5,845 bases of DNA from CBDUBU01 sp965365465 (GCA_965365465.1 CBDUBU010000267.1:1-5845), one strand, 5' to 3'. Shown: positions 1 to 5,813, numbered from the stretch's first letter. Program-made: numbers and translations. The notes: a model not told the origin generated them from the letters alone.

Positions 1-412
1 CGCCGTAGCCGGCGCTCGCAGCCTCGACGGAGCGACCTGCTGCCGGGCAGTGCTCCAGCGCGAGGAGACCATGAGCACCGGCATTGGCGACGAAATCGCT
101 GTGCCGCACGCGCGGATCGCGGGCCTGGCGCGACCGGCGCTCGCCATCGGGCACAGCAAGGAGGGCGTGGATTTCAACAGCCCGGACGGCAGACCTGCAC
201 GGCTGATCTTTCTGCTGCTCACGCCCGCCGATGACATGACGGGGCAGATCCAGATCATGGGGCAGATTGCCCGCCTGTTCAAAGAGCCGGAAGTGCGGAA
301 GGCCGCCTGCGAGAGCGTATCCATCGAGGAGATCCGCGCCCTGGTAAAGACCCAGGCGGCTCCGATGCCAGCCCACGCGGCGCCTCCAGCCGCCGCCCCG
401 CGTCCTGCGTGA
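1..412 (+). CDS. PTS EIIA domain, fructose/nitrogen type (5' partial)
   Basis: This is the C-terminal part of a phosphotransferase EIIA domain (PTS EIIA type 2). The frame is open from base 2 through the left edge, so the gene starts outside the window; the GTG at 50 is probably internal, because domain sequence (AVLQREETMSTGIG) runs across it. Visible signatures are the STGIG motif, then AVPHAR with the phospho-accepting histidine at codon 107-109, then a hydrophobic LIFLLLTP strand and a helix QIMGQIARLF. In this family the histidine takes phosphate from HPr or NPr and passes it to a sugar EIIB or acts as a regulatory switch. About 135 residues are visible; the last ~25 form an Ala/Pro-rich tail after the domain. 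Similar domains occur alone, in PtsN, or fused to the C-terminus of cation/proton antiporters, and the window cannot decide which applies. The gene is convergent with the outer-membrane protein gene and ends 18 bp before the A-run of a shared terminator hairpin. Confidence 0.85.
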   Translation, partial: AVAGARSLDGATCCRAVLQREETMSTGIGDEIAVPHARIAGLARPALAIGHSKEGVDFNSPDGRPARLIFLLLTPADDMTGQIQIMGQIARLFKEPEVRKAACESVSIEEIRALVKTQAAPMPAHAAPPAAAPRPA

Positions 413-429
413 TAAGGTGCATGACTGAT

Positions 430-469
430 AAAAAAAGTCCCGGAACCAGATAGACGGCTCCGGGACTTT
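430..469. terminator. Bidirectional intrinsic terminator between convergent genes
   Basis: An 11-bp perfect stem, AAAGTCCCGGA (434-444) against TCCGGGACTTT (459-469), is extended inward by one A/C mismatch and two G-C pairs (446-447 with 456-457), leaving an 8-base loop. On the minus strand the stem is followed by a run of T (complement of the A-run 430-436), which suits termination of the outer-membrane protein gene. On the plus strand the T run is only three bases (467-469) followed by C, so termination of the EIIA gene would be weaker. Placement between two convergent stop codons supports the call. Confidence 0.88.
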
Positions 470-497
470 CCCCATCGGTCGGCGCTTCCGGCGCCGG

Positions 498-1088
498 CTA
501 GAACCTTCCGAAGCGCAACGCAAGCGTTCCGGAGAAGCTGCGCATGTCTTCTTGCGCAATCACGTGTGATTTCCCACCGGTCGCGTACCGATAGCCGACC
601 CCCGCCGATGCCTGAAACCAGCGGTTGATCGCAAAGGCCGCGTTGACGCCCGGTTCCACGACAAAGGAGGAGGTGTGTTCTTCGTCTTTCTTGCGCTTGC
701 CCCAGAAGCCGTCTTCCATACTTTCGCGCCAGTGGGCCTCGCCGACGCCGATCAGGGCGCGCACGCCGAGACGCAGGCGCGCAGAGGCCGGGACGGCATA
801 CTCGGTGGTCAGGCCGCTGTAGAAGAAGTCCACATATTCCGCGCCGCCGGGCGCCGGACGGTCGGCCTTGATCTCACCCTGCAACTGGTTGGTTTCAAAG
901 CCGAGCGTGAACTGATCAGTGGCGAGCCAGCCGAATTGCAGCCCGGTCAGGACGCCGGTGGCCCCGTTGACCTGCGAAACCTGGGTCGATGGCGCCAGAT
1001 AGAACCGGAATCCACGGGAGGGTGCTTCCTGGGCATAGGAAGGCAGGGCAATCAAGGCGGCGAGTGCAAAGGCGTAAAACTTTTTCAT
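498..1088 (-). CDS. Small outer-membrane beta-barrel protein, function unknown
   Basis: The product is 196 aa. Residues 1-19 are a typical Sec signal peptide (MKK, hydrophobic core, then PSYA with likely cleavage before QEA). The mature part (~177 aa) alternates polar and hydrophobic residues with many aromatics, as in an 8-stranded outer-membrane barrel, and ends LALRFGRF, a C-terminal phenylalanine typical of BAM substrates. Recognisable strands include the segments near 28-34, 44-56, 60-70, 103-115 and 158-170; a charged stretch KRKKDEEH (131-138) is probably an outer loop. The start is supported by AAAGGA 9 bases upstream, overlapping the stop of the preceding gene. I cannot name a substrate: OmpA-like, OmpW-like or general 'porin family' barrels of this size may be structural, adhesive or transport proteins. 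It follows the 81-aa gene by 14 bp and ends in the hairpin at 430-469. Confidence 0.82.
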   Translation of the reverse strand: MKKFYAFALAALIALPSYAQEAPSRGFRFYLAPSTQVSQVNGATGVLTGLQFGWLATDQFTLGFETNQLQGEIKADRPAPGGAEYVDFFYSGLTTEYAVPASARLRLGVRALIGVGEAHWRESMEDGFWGKRKKDEEHTSSFVVEPGVNAAFAINRWFQASAGVGYRYATGGKSHVIAQEDMRSFSGTLALRFGRF

Positions 1089-1097
1089 GGCTGTTGG

Positions 1098-1105
1098 TCC
1101 TTTTA
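1098..1105 (-). promoter_or_regulatory. Ribosome binding site overlapping the upstream stop codon
   Basis: Read on the minus strand, the TAA stop of the 81-aa gene (1105-1103) runs straight into AAAGGA (1103-1098), which lies 9 bases before the ATG of the outer-membrane protein gene. Sharing of stop and Shine-Dalgarno bases suggests one transcript and translational coupling or reinitiation. Confidence 0.7.
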
Positions 1106-1348
1106 GAATGTTGGATTGGATTGAGGATCGAGGCGTTCTACGGAAACGAGGCGCAGATGCAGGTCGTGTACCCGCCGCAAGATGCCGTGCAGGGCGCTCT
1201 GGTCGGTCACGGTGACATCGAGCAGGGTGCGGTCTCCGTCGGTATGGAGGCGCGCATCCTCAAACCATGACCTGAACCGCTCATCGAGCAGTCCCTCTAT
1301 GACGATGCGATACGCGGCAGGGGTATCTCGTGTAATGTGCTCCCACAT
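1103..1348 (-). CDS. Conserved small protein, 81 aa, function unknown
   Basis: A short soluble protein with no signal peptide or membrane segment. It has the pattern YRIVIEGLLDERFRSWFED, then a short strand pair (TLLDVTVTD), then QSALHGILRRVHDLHLRLVSVERLD. I recognise this layout (IxGxLdexwsxWFegl ... DQaaLhGlLxkvrdLglpLlsVer) from a widespread family of small hypothetical proteins in Bacteroidota, Chloroflexota, Actinomycetota and cyanobacteria; no biochemical role is known to me. The start at 1348 is chosen because AGGA (1354-1357) lies five bases upstream and family similarity begins within about 12 residues of this ATG. The reading frame stays open further upstream to 1969, but that part runs through dispersed repeats and looks non-coding. 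It sits 14 bp ahead of the outer-membrane protein gene, probably in one operon. The family call rests on memory of the motif pattern. Confidence 0.8.
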   Translation of the reverse strand: MWEHITRDTPAAYRIVIEGLLDERFRSWFEDARLHTDGDRTLLDVTVTDQSALHGILRRVHDLHLRLVSVERLDPQSNPTF

Positions 1349-1571
1349 GCTGATCCTGTCCTGTTGACTGGCGATTCGTTTTCGATCACAGGAGAATGAT
1401 AGCGATGGGAGAGGGTGAGAATCGTCACCCGGCAAGAGGCATTTCGGGTGAATCAGAGGGTGATCGTGCAGATCGCAGTCCTGTTCCCCGACGTCCGGGT
1501 CCTTCCAGGCTTCCCGGCAGCGCCAGAGGCGGCAGCATAAACCCTCCGGCAAGCCGGGAAAGCGGCTGCTA

Positions 1572-1614
1572 ATGACACAAAGGGCAAGAACATGGCGCTC
1601 CCCCTCGTCATCCC
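1572..1614 (-). repeat. Direct-repeat copy A (43 bp)
   Basis: This segment reads ATGACACAAAGGGCAAGAAC... on the plus strand and ends CGTCATCCC. It matches the segment at 1821-1867 in the same orientation at about 37 of 43 aligned bases, with two 2-base gaps. The start-to-start distance is 249 bp. The strand is given as minus only because the family reads most like a continuing unit in that direction; orientation is not established. Confidence 0.72.
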
Positions 1615-1654
1615 TACAACAGGAGACACAAAGCACAGCCCACTGCAAACCGGG

Positions 1655-1674
1655 CAGGTTACTAGAATAACCTG
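1655..1674. repeat. Hairpin CAGGTTA/TAACCTG
   Basis: A perfect 7-bp inverted repeat (1655-1661 with 1668-1674) with a 6-base loop CTAGAA lies between the two direct-repeat copies. There is no T run on either side, so it is not a typical terminator; it may be part of the repeat unit or a binding site. This length can arise by chance in 1 kb. Confidence 0.45.
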
Positions 1675-1820
1675 TTCCGCCTGCCTTCCATACCCTACCT
1701 TTCCCGCTAAAGCAAACTGTCCGGGAAACGACCTGGCTGCGCTGCAAAGCAGTGTCCTGCCTATGAATAGCACCCTGCCTCGGCGCCTGCAAGACCTGAA
1801 ACACAGACGCTTCACTACTC

Positions 1821-1867
1821 ATGACGCAAAGCGTAAGAACGTGGCACGCTGCCCCCCTTGCCATCCC
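1821..1867 (-). repeat. Direct-repeat copy B (47 bp)
   Basis: This is the second copy of the repeat at 1572-1614. It begins ATGACGCAAAGCGTAAGAAC and ends TTGCCATCCC. It carries two 2-base insertions relative to copy A (around GGC-AC-GCT-GC-CCC), so any reading frame through the repeat shifts between copies. It runs directly into the MITE-like segment at 1859-1973. Confidence 0.72.
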
Positions 1868-1973
1868 GAGGACCAGAGGGAGAAGGGATCTCCATCGCTG
1901 AAAACTGCTTGAACGAGAGAGATTTGTTTCGCTGCGCTTCATCAGTCGGGCTGCGCCCTCTGGTCTCACATCC
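1859..1973. repeat. MITE-like dispersed repeat with terminal inverted repeats
   Basis: The ends carry a perfect 10-bp inverted repeat, GACCAGAGGG (1871-1880) and CCCTCTGGTC (1956-1965). Nested inside is a shorter pair ATCTC (1888-1892) and GAGAT (1919-1923). The order CATCCCGAGG ... GGGATCTC ... GAGAGATTT ... CGCTGCGC ... resembles the short non-coding repeats ('GTCATCCCGAG...GGGATCT...AGATTTCTCGCTGCGC') scattered in intergenic regions of many bacterial genomes; that comparison is from memory. It encodes no transposase. The copy looks diverged, since the pairing outside these blocks is poor. Confidence 0.6.
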
Positions 1974-2066
1974 GTTTGCGAGACGTTAACCTTCTCCGAA
2001 ACCCCTGTGAGAAGAGGAAAAGCAGGCGCGGGAGAAAGAAATAAAGCGGCGTGGGAGGTGAAATCG

Positions 2067-2107
2067 CGTTTTGGGCCGCAGAAACCGCAAAACGGCCCTG
2101 GCAGGGC
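2067..2107. repeat. Overlapping palindromes, mutually exclusive hairpins
   Basis: Two hairpins share bases: CGTTTTG (2067-2073) with CAAAACG (2088-2094), and GGGCCG (2073-2078) with CGGCCC (2093-2098). A third palindrome GCCCTG-g-CAGGGC spans 2095-2107. The first two cannot form together. The loop contains one AACCGC motif (2083-2088) like those in the nearby tandem repeat. The function is unknown. Confidence 0.5.
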
Positions 2108-2136
2108 TAAAAAGGGCGTTTCGCCTGAACGAAAAA

Positions 2137-2181
2137 CCGCAATAAACCGCTAAAAACCCGCAATAAACCGCAAAATAACCC
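2137..2181. repeat. 21-bp tandem repeat with AACCGC motifs
   Basis: The 14-mer CCGCAATAAACCGC occurs at 2137-2150 and again at 2158-2171, a 21-bp period. Similarity continues past each copy (TAAAAACCC against AAAATAACCC). The A-rich spacers and repeated AACCGC (2083-2088, 2135-2140, 2145-2150, 2166-2171) give an iteron-like or operator-like look. On the minus strand the period is a multiple of three and translates as a repeated VYCGF peptide, but this lies in a frame with no other protein-like feature. Confidence 0.65.
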
Positions 2182-2365
2182 TTGAGACCTGTGAAGCGAG
2201 GCGAGCGGCATTCCGCTGAAGCGACTTCCATGACGCGCCAGACAACCCCCAGAGATCGTGTCATGCTGAACGCAGACAAGCCCCAGGCATTGCTCCCCTG
2301 CTATGAAACCGCAGGCGCTCGCGGCTTGCTCTGTCGCTCCTGACTGCAACCTGCCGGACTGTTTC

Positions 2366-3352
2366 TCAGGATTTCAACGACTGCTCGATCATCCCCTCCA
2401 TGAAGCCGCCGTCCTGCCAGTAGGCGTAGAACGTTTCGTCGGCGGGTTTGAGGACCGGGCCGTACTTCTGCTCGAAGTGACCCCCCCAGTCGGGTCGCCG
2501 TCCGTCGATGTCGCTGAAGCCATATTCCCGGGCCAGACGCCAGGAACTGAAAACCCGCCCGGATTTTTCCCCAACGTTGGGGTCAAGCGCCAGCGCGGCT
2601 ACGGCGCGCCCGGCAAAGAACGGTGTTTCCGAAGCGATGAAGTCCGGTTCCTTTTTCGCGCCCTCCTGCCAGTTTGCCTCGGTGACGCCGAAATGTTCGA
2701 GCATGGCTTCCGAGCGCAGGAAGCCGGGCGTGAGCGCCAGCGCCGTGATGCCGCGCTTTCGCAACTCCTGAGCCATTGCAAAGGCAAGGCGAATCACCGA
2801 GGTTTTGACCAGATCGTAGAAGAGGTTTCCCCGGTACCAGAATCCATCTCCATCCGTGACTTCCACAATCAGCCCGCTGTTCTGTTCTACCATCAACGGG
2901 GCAGCATAGCGGCTGGTGATGATGTGTGAATGCACCGCCCGCCGGAGCATCAGGAACCCCTTGTCGAGCGAGAGCTTCCAGAACGGTGCGCCCCATTCGG
3001 TGAGCGAATCGCCACCCCAGACATCGTTGACCAGTATGTCCAGCCGTCCCTGTTCGGCGCGTACACGTGCGAAGAGCGCCTGGACCTCCGTTTCAACGGT
3101 GTGATCCACCTGCACGCAAAGGCCCTTGCCGCCATAGTCCGAAACCATCCCGGCGGTCTCCTCGATGGTTTCCGGCCGGTATTCGAGATCAAAGGGGGAC
3201 TGGCCTGCTGCGCCCGTGCGCCGGCTCTCCCGTGTGCTTCTGCCGGTGCAGTAGACGGTCGCGCCCGCCTCACCCAGCATACAGGCAATGCCACGCCCTG
3301 TGCCGCGCGTCGCCCCGGCCACGACGGCTACTTTGCCTCGCAATGATTCCAT
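2366..3352 (-). CDS. SDR-family oxidoreductase (NAD(P)-dependent), substrate unknown
   Basis: The product is 328 aa, a cytoplasmic Rossmann-fold short-chain dehydrogenase. Visible motifs are the cofactor glycine loop GATRGTG (residues 13-19), VDHT with the adenine-ring aspartate (82-85), NDVWGG (109-114) in place of the classical NNAG, and the catalytic YDLVK (Tyr179, Lys183) followed by the LALTPGFLRSEAM segment (206-217). The usual catalytic Ser position falls in EVTDGD (164-169), where Thr or Asp stands instead. The sequence matches a subfamily I recall as 'DHRS1-like' or plain 'SDR family oxidoreductase', ~300 aa with a long C-terminal extension (SSWRLAREYGF..DGRRPDW). Arg16 and the TGRST segment (36-40) after the second strand may favour NADPH, an inference. 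The start at 3352 was chosen because the family begins at ...LRGKVAVVAGA and GGAG lies ~9 bases upstream; the frame is open further upstream but without similarity. It is 98 bp downstream of chrA in the same direction. Confidence 0.9.
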   Translation of the reverse strand: MESLRGKVAVVAGATRGTGRGIACMLGEAGATVYCTGRSTRESRRTGAAGQSPFDLEYRPETIEETAGMVSDYGGKGLCVQVDHTVETEVQALFARVRAEQGRLDILVNDVWGGDSLTEWGAPFWKLSLDKGFLMLRRAVHSHIITSRYAAPLMVEQNSGLIVEVTDGDGFWYRGNLFYDLVKTSVIRLAFAMAQELRKRGITALALTPGFLRSEAMLEHFGVTEANWQEGAKKEPDFIASETPFFAGRAVAALALDPNVGEKSGRVFSSWRLAREYGFSDIDGRRPDWGGHFEQKYGPVLKPADETFYAYWQDGGFMEGMIEQSLKS

Positions 3353-3450
3353 GCTTCTATCTCCGTGAGTAATACATAGGATGCACCCGGCGCTTACGGG
3401 CAGGGCAGAAGCAGGTTGCAGGATCAGGTCCCGGCTGTCGAAGCGCCAGA
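3353..3450 (-). other. 98-bp gap between chrA and the SDR gene
   Basis: There is no good terminator here: only a 4-bp CCCG/CGGG pairing without a T run. Near the SDR start, minus-strand reading gives CCTATGTATTACTCACGGAG followed by ATAGAAGC and ATG. TATGTATT resembles a -10/-7 element weakly and GGAG is the likely ribosome site. The SDR gene could have its own weak promoter or be read through from chrA. Confidence 0.35.
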
Positions 3451-4650
3451 CTATAGCACCCACGGAGCGAGAAGCCAGCCAAGCACGGCGCCGCCGAGCA
3501 CCAGCCAGGCGGCATTGACCCGAAACCGGAGCGCCAGCACTGCCGCCAGCCCGGCAATGGCCCAGGCCGGCCACGAGACCAGCGTGCTCGCGCTGAGTTC
3601 GAGAGTCACCGCTGCCATGAGCGCCACAGACGATACGTTTACCGCGTCGAGAAAGGCCGAGAGCCAGACCGACCGGCGCAGCTTCGGAATAAGCGGGTTA
3701 AGGATCAGCACAAAGAAAAAGGAGGGCAGGAAAATTCCCAGCGTGGCGACTAGAGCGCCCGGAACGCCTCGGATCACGTACCCGATAAAGGTCGAGGTGG
3801 AGAGCACCGGCCCCGGTGTGAATTGCCCGATGGCAATGGCATCGAGCAGTTGCGCCTGCGTCAGCCACCCGTAATCCTGCACGAGTCCGCCTTCGAGAAA
3901 GGCGACAAGTACATAGCCGCTGCCGTACAGGATAGCGCCCACCTTGAGAAAAAAGAAGAACAGCTTCCAGAGCGAGACGCTCATGGCCGCCCCGGCGACG
4001 CCAGCGGCAGCGGCCAGGCCGGAGGCATCGCGAGCGTTTTGCAGGAACAGGATAGGCAAGAACCGTCCTGCGGTCTGCGCGGTGTTGTAGCCCACCGCCC
4101 GCAGCCATAACGCGCCGATGATGCCGCCGAGAAAGAGCGCCCACACCTCGCCCAGCCCTCCAAGCGCGAGCGAAGCCACGGCAAGACCCATCACGGCAAA
4201 GCGCCAGCCCTTGACCGCCTTCCGACCAAGCTTCCAGACGGCCCCCAGGATCACGGCAATCACGGCGGGCTTGATGCCATAGAGGAAAGGCTCCACCTCC
4301 GGCAGGCTGCCGTACGTCGCATAGAACCAGGCGAAAACGCCGGTAATCAGAACAGCAGGCCCGATAAAGCACGCGCCGGCCACGAACAGCCCCGCCCGTC
4401 CCGCCCGTTCGTAGCCGAGGTGCATCGTCATCTCGGTCGAGTTGGGGCCGGGAATCAGGTTGGTGGCCCCGATCAGGTCGAGGAAGTGCTGCTGGCTGAT
4501 CCACTGCCGCCGGGTGACGAACTCGTCCTCCATCATGGCGATGTGGGCCGCCGGCCCGCCGAAGGCAACGAGGCCGAGCTTGAGGAACAACCGGGCAGTT
4601 TCGCCGAGGCGTCCCTGCTGCCCCGGGGGTTCGGGTCGGGCCTCCATCAT
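3451..4650 (-). CDS. chrA: Chromate transporter, CHR family, two-domain form
   Basis: The product is 399 aa from the ATG at 4650, or 398 aa from the adjacent ATG at 4647, matching the usual ~390-400 aa of bidomain ChrA. It is an inner-membrane protein with about ten hydrophobic segments in two homologous halves. Numbering from the second ATG, the N-terminal half has FGGPAAHIAMM (29-39), DEFVTRRQW (41-49) and GATNLIPGPNSTEM (60-73), the family's most diagnostic motif. The C-terminal half has the matching FFFFLKVGAILYGSGYVL (230-247), GWLTQAQLLDAIAIGQFTPGP (260-280) and STFIGY (285-290). ChrA proteins export chromate in known cases, using a chemiosmotic gradient; sulfate or related oxyanions have also been suggested. 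The start overlaps the kinase stop in an ATGATG cluster, and no strong Shine-Dalgarno site precedes it, so translational coupling to the kinase gene is likely. The substrate here is not proven: many ChrA homologues do not confer resistance. Confidence 0.93.
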   Translation of the reverse strand: MMEARPEPPGQQGRLGETARLFLKLGLVAFGGPAAHIAMMEDEFVTRRQWISQQHFLDLIGATNLIPGPNSTEMTMHLGYERAGRAGLFVAGACFIGPAVLITGVFAWFYATYGSLPEVEPFLYGIKPAVIAVILGAVWKLGRKAVKGWRFAVMGLAVASLALGGLGEVWALFLGGIIGALWLRAVGYNTAQTAGRFLPILFLQNARDASGLAAAAGVAGAAMSVSLWKLFFFFLKVGAILYGSGYVLVAFLEGGLVQDYGWLTQAQLLDAIAIGQFTPGPVLSTSTFIGYVIRGVPGALVATLGIFLPSFFFVLILNPLIPKLRRSVWLSAFLDAVNVSSVALMAAVTLELSASTLVSWPAWAIAGLAAVLALRFRVNAAWLVLGGAVLGWLLAPWVL

Positions 4651-5807
4651 CCGGTATGGGCGTCCATCAACCCGGTAATGAGATGCGTCAGTTCCTGGGC
4701 GTTGAAGGGTTTCGCCAGGTAGCCGTCGAAACCAGCCTCCAGGAAACGCTCGCGGTCGCCGGGAAGGGCGTAGGCCGTCAGCGCCGCAATAGGAACGTTC
4801 CGGTACGGCGGCATCCGGCGCAACTGTTGCAGAACGTCCAGGCCGTCCCCGCCCTCTCCGAGGTGGATGTCCAGCAGCACCGCGTGGTAGCGGGTGCGGC
4901 CAGCCTCCGCCAGGGCCTCCTCTGCCGTGGCGACCATGTCCACGTCCCCCCACGTTGCCAGCAGCGACTTTATCAACCGCTGCGTTTCGGGACGGTCTTC
5001 TACTACGAGCGCCCGGAAACGAAGCGCAGGACAGGCCGGAGCAGGCGCTGCGCCATCCGTTGCCGGTTCTTCTGCCATGGCAGCCAGCGGAAAAGAGAGG
5101 GTAAAGCGCGTCCCCTCATCCTTACGGCTCTGCGCCCGGATAGAGCCTCCCATTTTCTCGACGAGTTGTTTTGCAATGGAAAGGCCGAGTCCGCTCCCGT
5201 CGCGGGCGCGCCCGTCGCCGGAGATCTCTTGCGTAAAGGGCTCGAACAAGTGCGGAAGAAACTCCGGCGCGATGCCGATGCCGGTGTCTTCGACGTGCAG
5301 CTCGACAGAACCGGGGTTCCGGCCCTCTCCGGGCGCCGCATCAACCCGCACCACGATGCCGCCGCTGTCTGTGAACTTGACGGCATTGGAGAGCAGGTTT
5401 TGCAGCGCACTCGAAAAGGCCCCCCTGTCGAGAAGCGCCATGAGCCGCGCCGCGCCGTCGGCAACCTCCAGATCCAGAGTAAGCCCTTTACGGGAAGCTT
5501 GATGCCGGAAAAGCGCCGTCATTTCTGCCGCCTCCTTCGCTACGTTGAGCAGTTGAAGGTCTGTCTCCATGTGGCCTGCTTCCAGCTTCGCCAGCATGAG
5601 AATGGCGTTGAGCGTCTCCATCAGGCGTCTGCCGCTCTGCTCGATCAGGCCGCAGAACTCCTGATGCTCTCCCTCCAGTTCCTGGGCCAGCAGCGAACTG
5701 AACCCGATGATGCCGGTCAGGGGCGTGCGGATCTCATGGCTCATGTTTGCCAGAAAAACGCTCTTGGCGCGGTTGGCGGCTTCCGCTTCCTTCCGGGCAT
5801 CGATCAA
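4647..5807 (-). CDS. Hybrid histidine kinase with C-terminal receiver (N-terminus cut off by in-frame stop)
   Basis: Counting from the TTG at 5807, the visible part is 386 aa. It contains a coiled linker (1-18), the H-box NMSHEIRTPL with His24, N-box NLLSNAVKF (Asn137, Asn141), G1 DTGIGIAPEF (174-183) and LFEPFTQ, G2 GSGLGLSIA (204-212), a short linker, and a receiver domain (~263-386). The receiver has the acidic pair Glu270/Asp271, phospho-acceptor Asp313, Thr344 and Lys366, all intact. Such hybrid kinases autophosphorylate on His and pass phosphate to their own Asp; the final output partner is not in the window. There is no good ribosome site for TTG 5807; it is only the first possible start after the TAG at 5814-5816. 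Across that TAG the frame continues upstream into RDITERKQY, the end of a PAS domain, so the ancestral protein was probably one PAS-kinase-receiver chain. It overlaps chrA by four bases. It may be a pseudogene, a split gene, or intact with a sequencing error. Confidence 0.88.
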   Translation of the reverse strand: MIDARKEAEAANRAKSVFLANMSHEIRTPLTGIIGFSSLLAQELEGEHQEFCGLIEQSGRRLMETLNAILMLAKLEAGHMETDLQLLNVAKEAAEMTALFRHQASRKGLTLDLEVADGAARLMALLDRGAFSSALQNLLSNAVKFTDSGGIVVRVDAAPGEGRNPGSVELHVEDTGIGIAPEFLPHLFEPFTQEISGDGRARDGSGLGLSIAKQLVEKMGGSIRAQSRKDEGTRFTLSFPLAAMAEEPATDGAAPAPACPALRFRALVVEDRPETQRLIKSLLATWGDVDMVATAEEALAEAGRTRYHAVLLDIHLGEGGDGLDVLQQLRRMPPYRNVPIAALTAYALPGDRERFLEAGFDGYLAKPFNAQELTHLITGLMDAHTG

Positions 5808-5813
5808 CCCCTG

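Larger units (their letters stand above)
1349..2365. other. About 1 kb spacer without a convincing gene, repeat-rich
   Basis: This stretch separates the 81-aa gene from the SDR gene. Reading frames of 60-290 codons cross it on both strands, but none shows a recognisable domain and several run straight through repeated elements. The two direct-repeat copies differ by small indels that shift the frame, which argues against coding. Contents from left: the likely 5' leader and promoter area of the 81-aa gene (1349-1450), an inverted repeat TTCCCGGC/GCCGGGAA (1511-1518 and 1553-1560), direct-repeat copy A, a 7-bp hairpin (1655-1674), direct-repeat copy B, a MITE-like segment (1859-1973), a small CTTCTC/GAGAAG hairpin (1991-2014), palindromes at 2067-2107, the 21-bp tandem repeat (2137-2181), a small hairpin (2204-2217), and a fragment GTCATGCTGAACGCAG (2260-2275) resembling dispersed-repeat sequence of many bacteria. 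I see no tRNA or clear riboswitch. Confidence 0.65.

Noticed and set aside
1396..1424. Possible promoter for the 81-aa gene (TATCAT on the minus strand at 1401-1396)
   Set aside because: The hexamer at -35 spacing reads CGATTC and gives no match to TTGACA; nor does a Bacteroidota-type TTTG/TAnnTTTG pair appear. Too weak to list as a feature.
1349..1969. N-terminal extension of the 81-aa gene to a 288-aa protein on the minus strand
   Set aside because: The extra 207 residues have no protein-like pattern, are rich in Cys, Arg and Ser, and run through both direct-repeat copies and the MITE-like segment. A proper ribosome site exists at 1354-1357 for the shorter gene.
2302..2325. Possible terminator after the SDR gene (CCGC...GCGG pairing)
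   Set aside because: The stem is about 7 bp with a wobble and is followed by only three T residues on the minus strand, so it is not convincing.
1986..2349. Small ORFs on the minus strand (97 and 80 aa), one with a repeated VYCGF peptide
   Set aside because: They overlap each other in different frames, come from the tandem repeat and palindromes, and have no recognisable domain or ribosome site that I could support.
2303..2929. 208-aa plus-strand ORF opposite the SDR gene
   Set aside because: It is antisense to a clear SDR gene; the translation has no domain pattern and is explained by codon bias in a G+C-rich gene.
3353..3574. Longer start for the SDR gene (402 aa)
   Set aside because: The additional residues overlap the end of chrA, carry no similarity to the SDR fold, and the family begins at ...LRGKVAVVAGA right after the ATG at 3352.
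4651..4953. Longer start for the chrA gene (500 aa)
   Set aside because: The extension is antisense-free but lies entirely inside the kinase receiver domain in another frame, is Gly/Arg/Pro-rich, and would exceed the normal ChrA length by 100 residues.
4894..5502. 202-aa plus-strand and 153-aa minus-strand ORFs within the kinase
   Set aside because: They are shadow frames of the kinase; all kinase motifs lie in the other frame.
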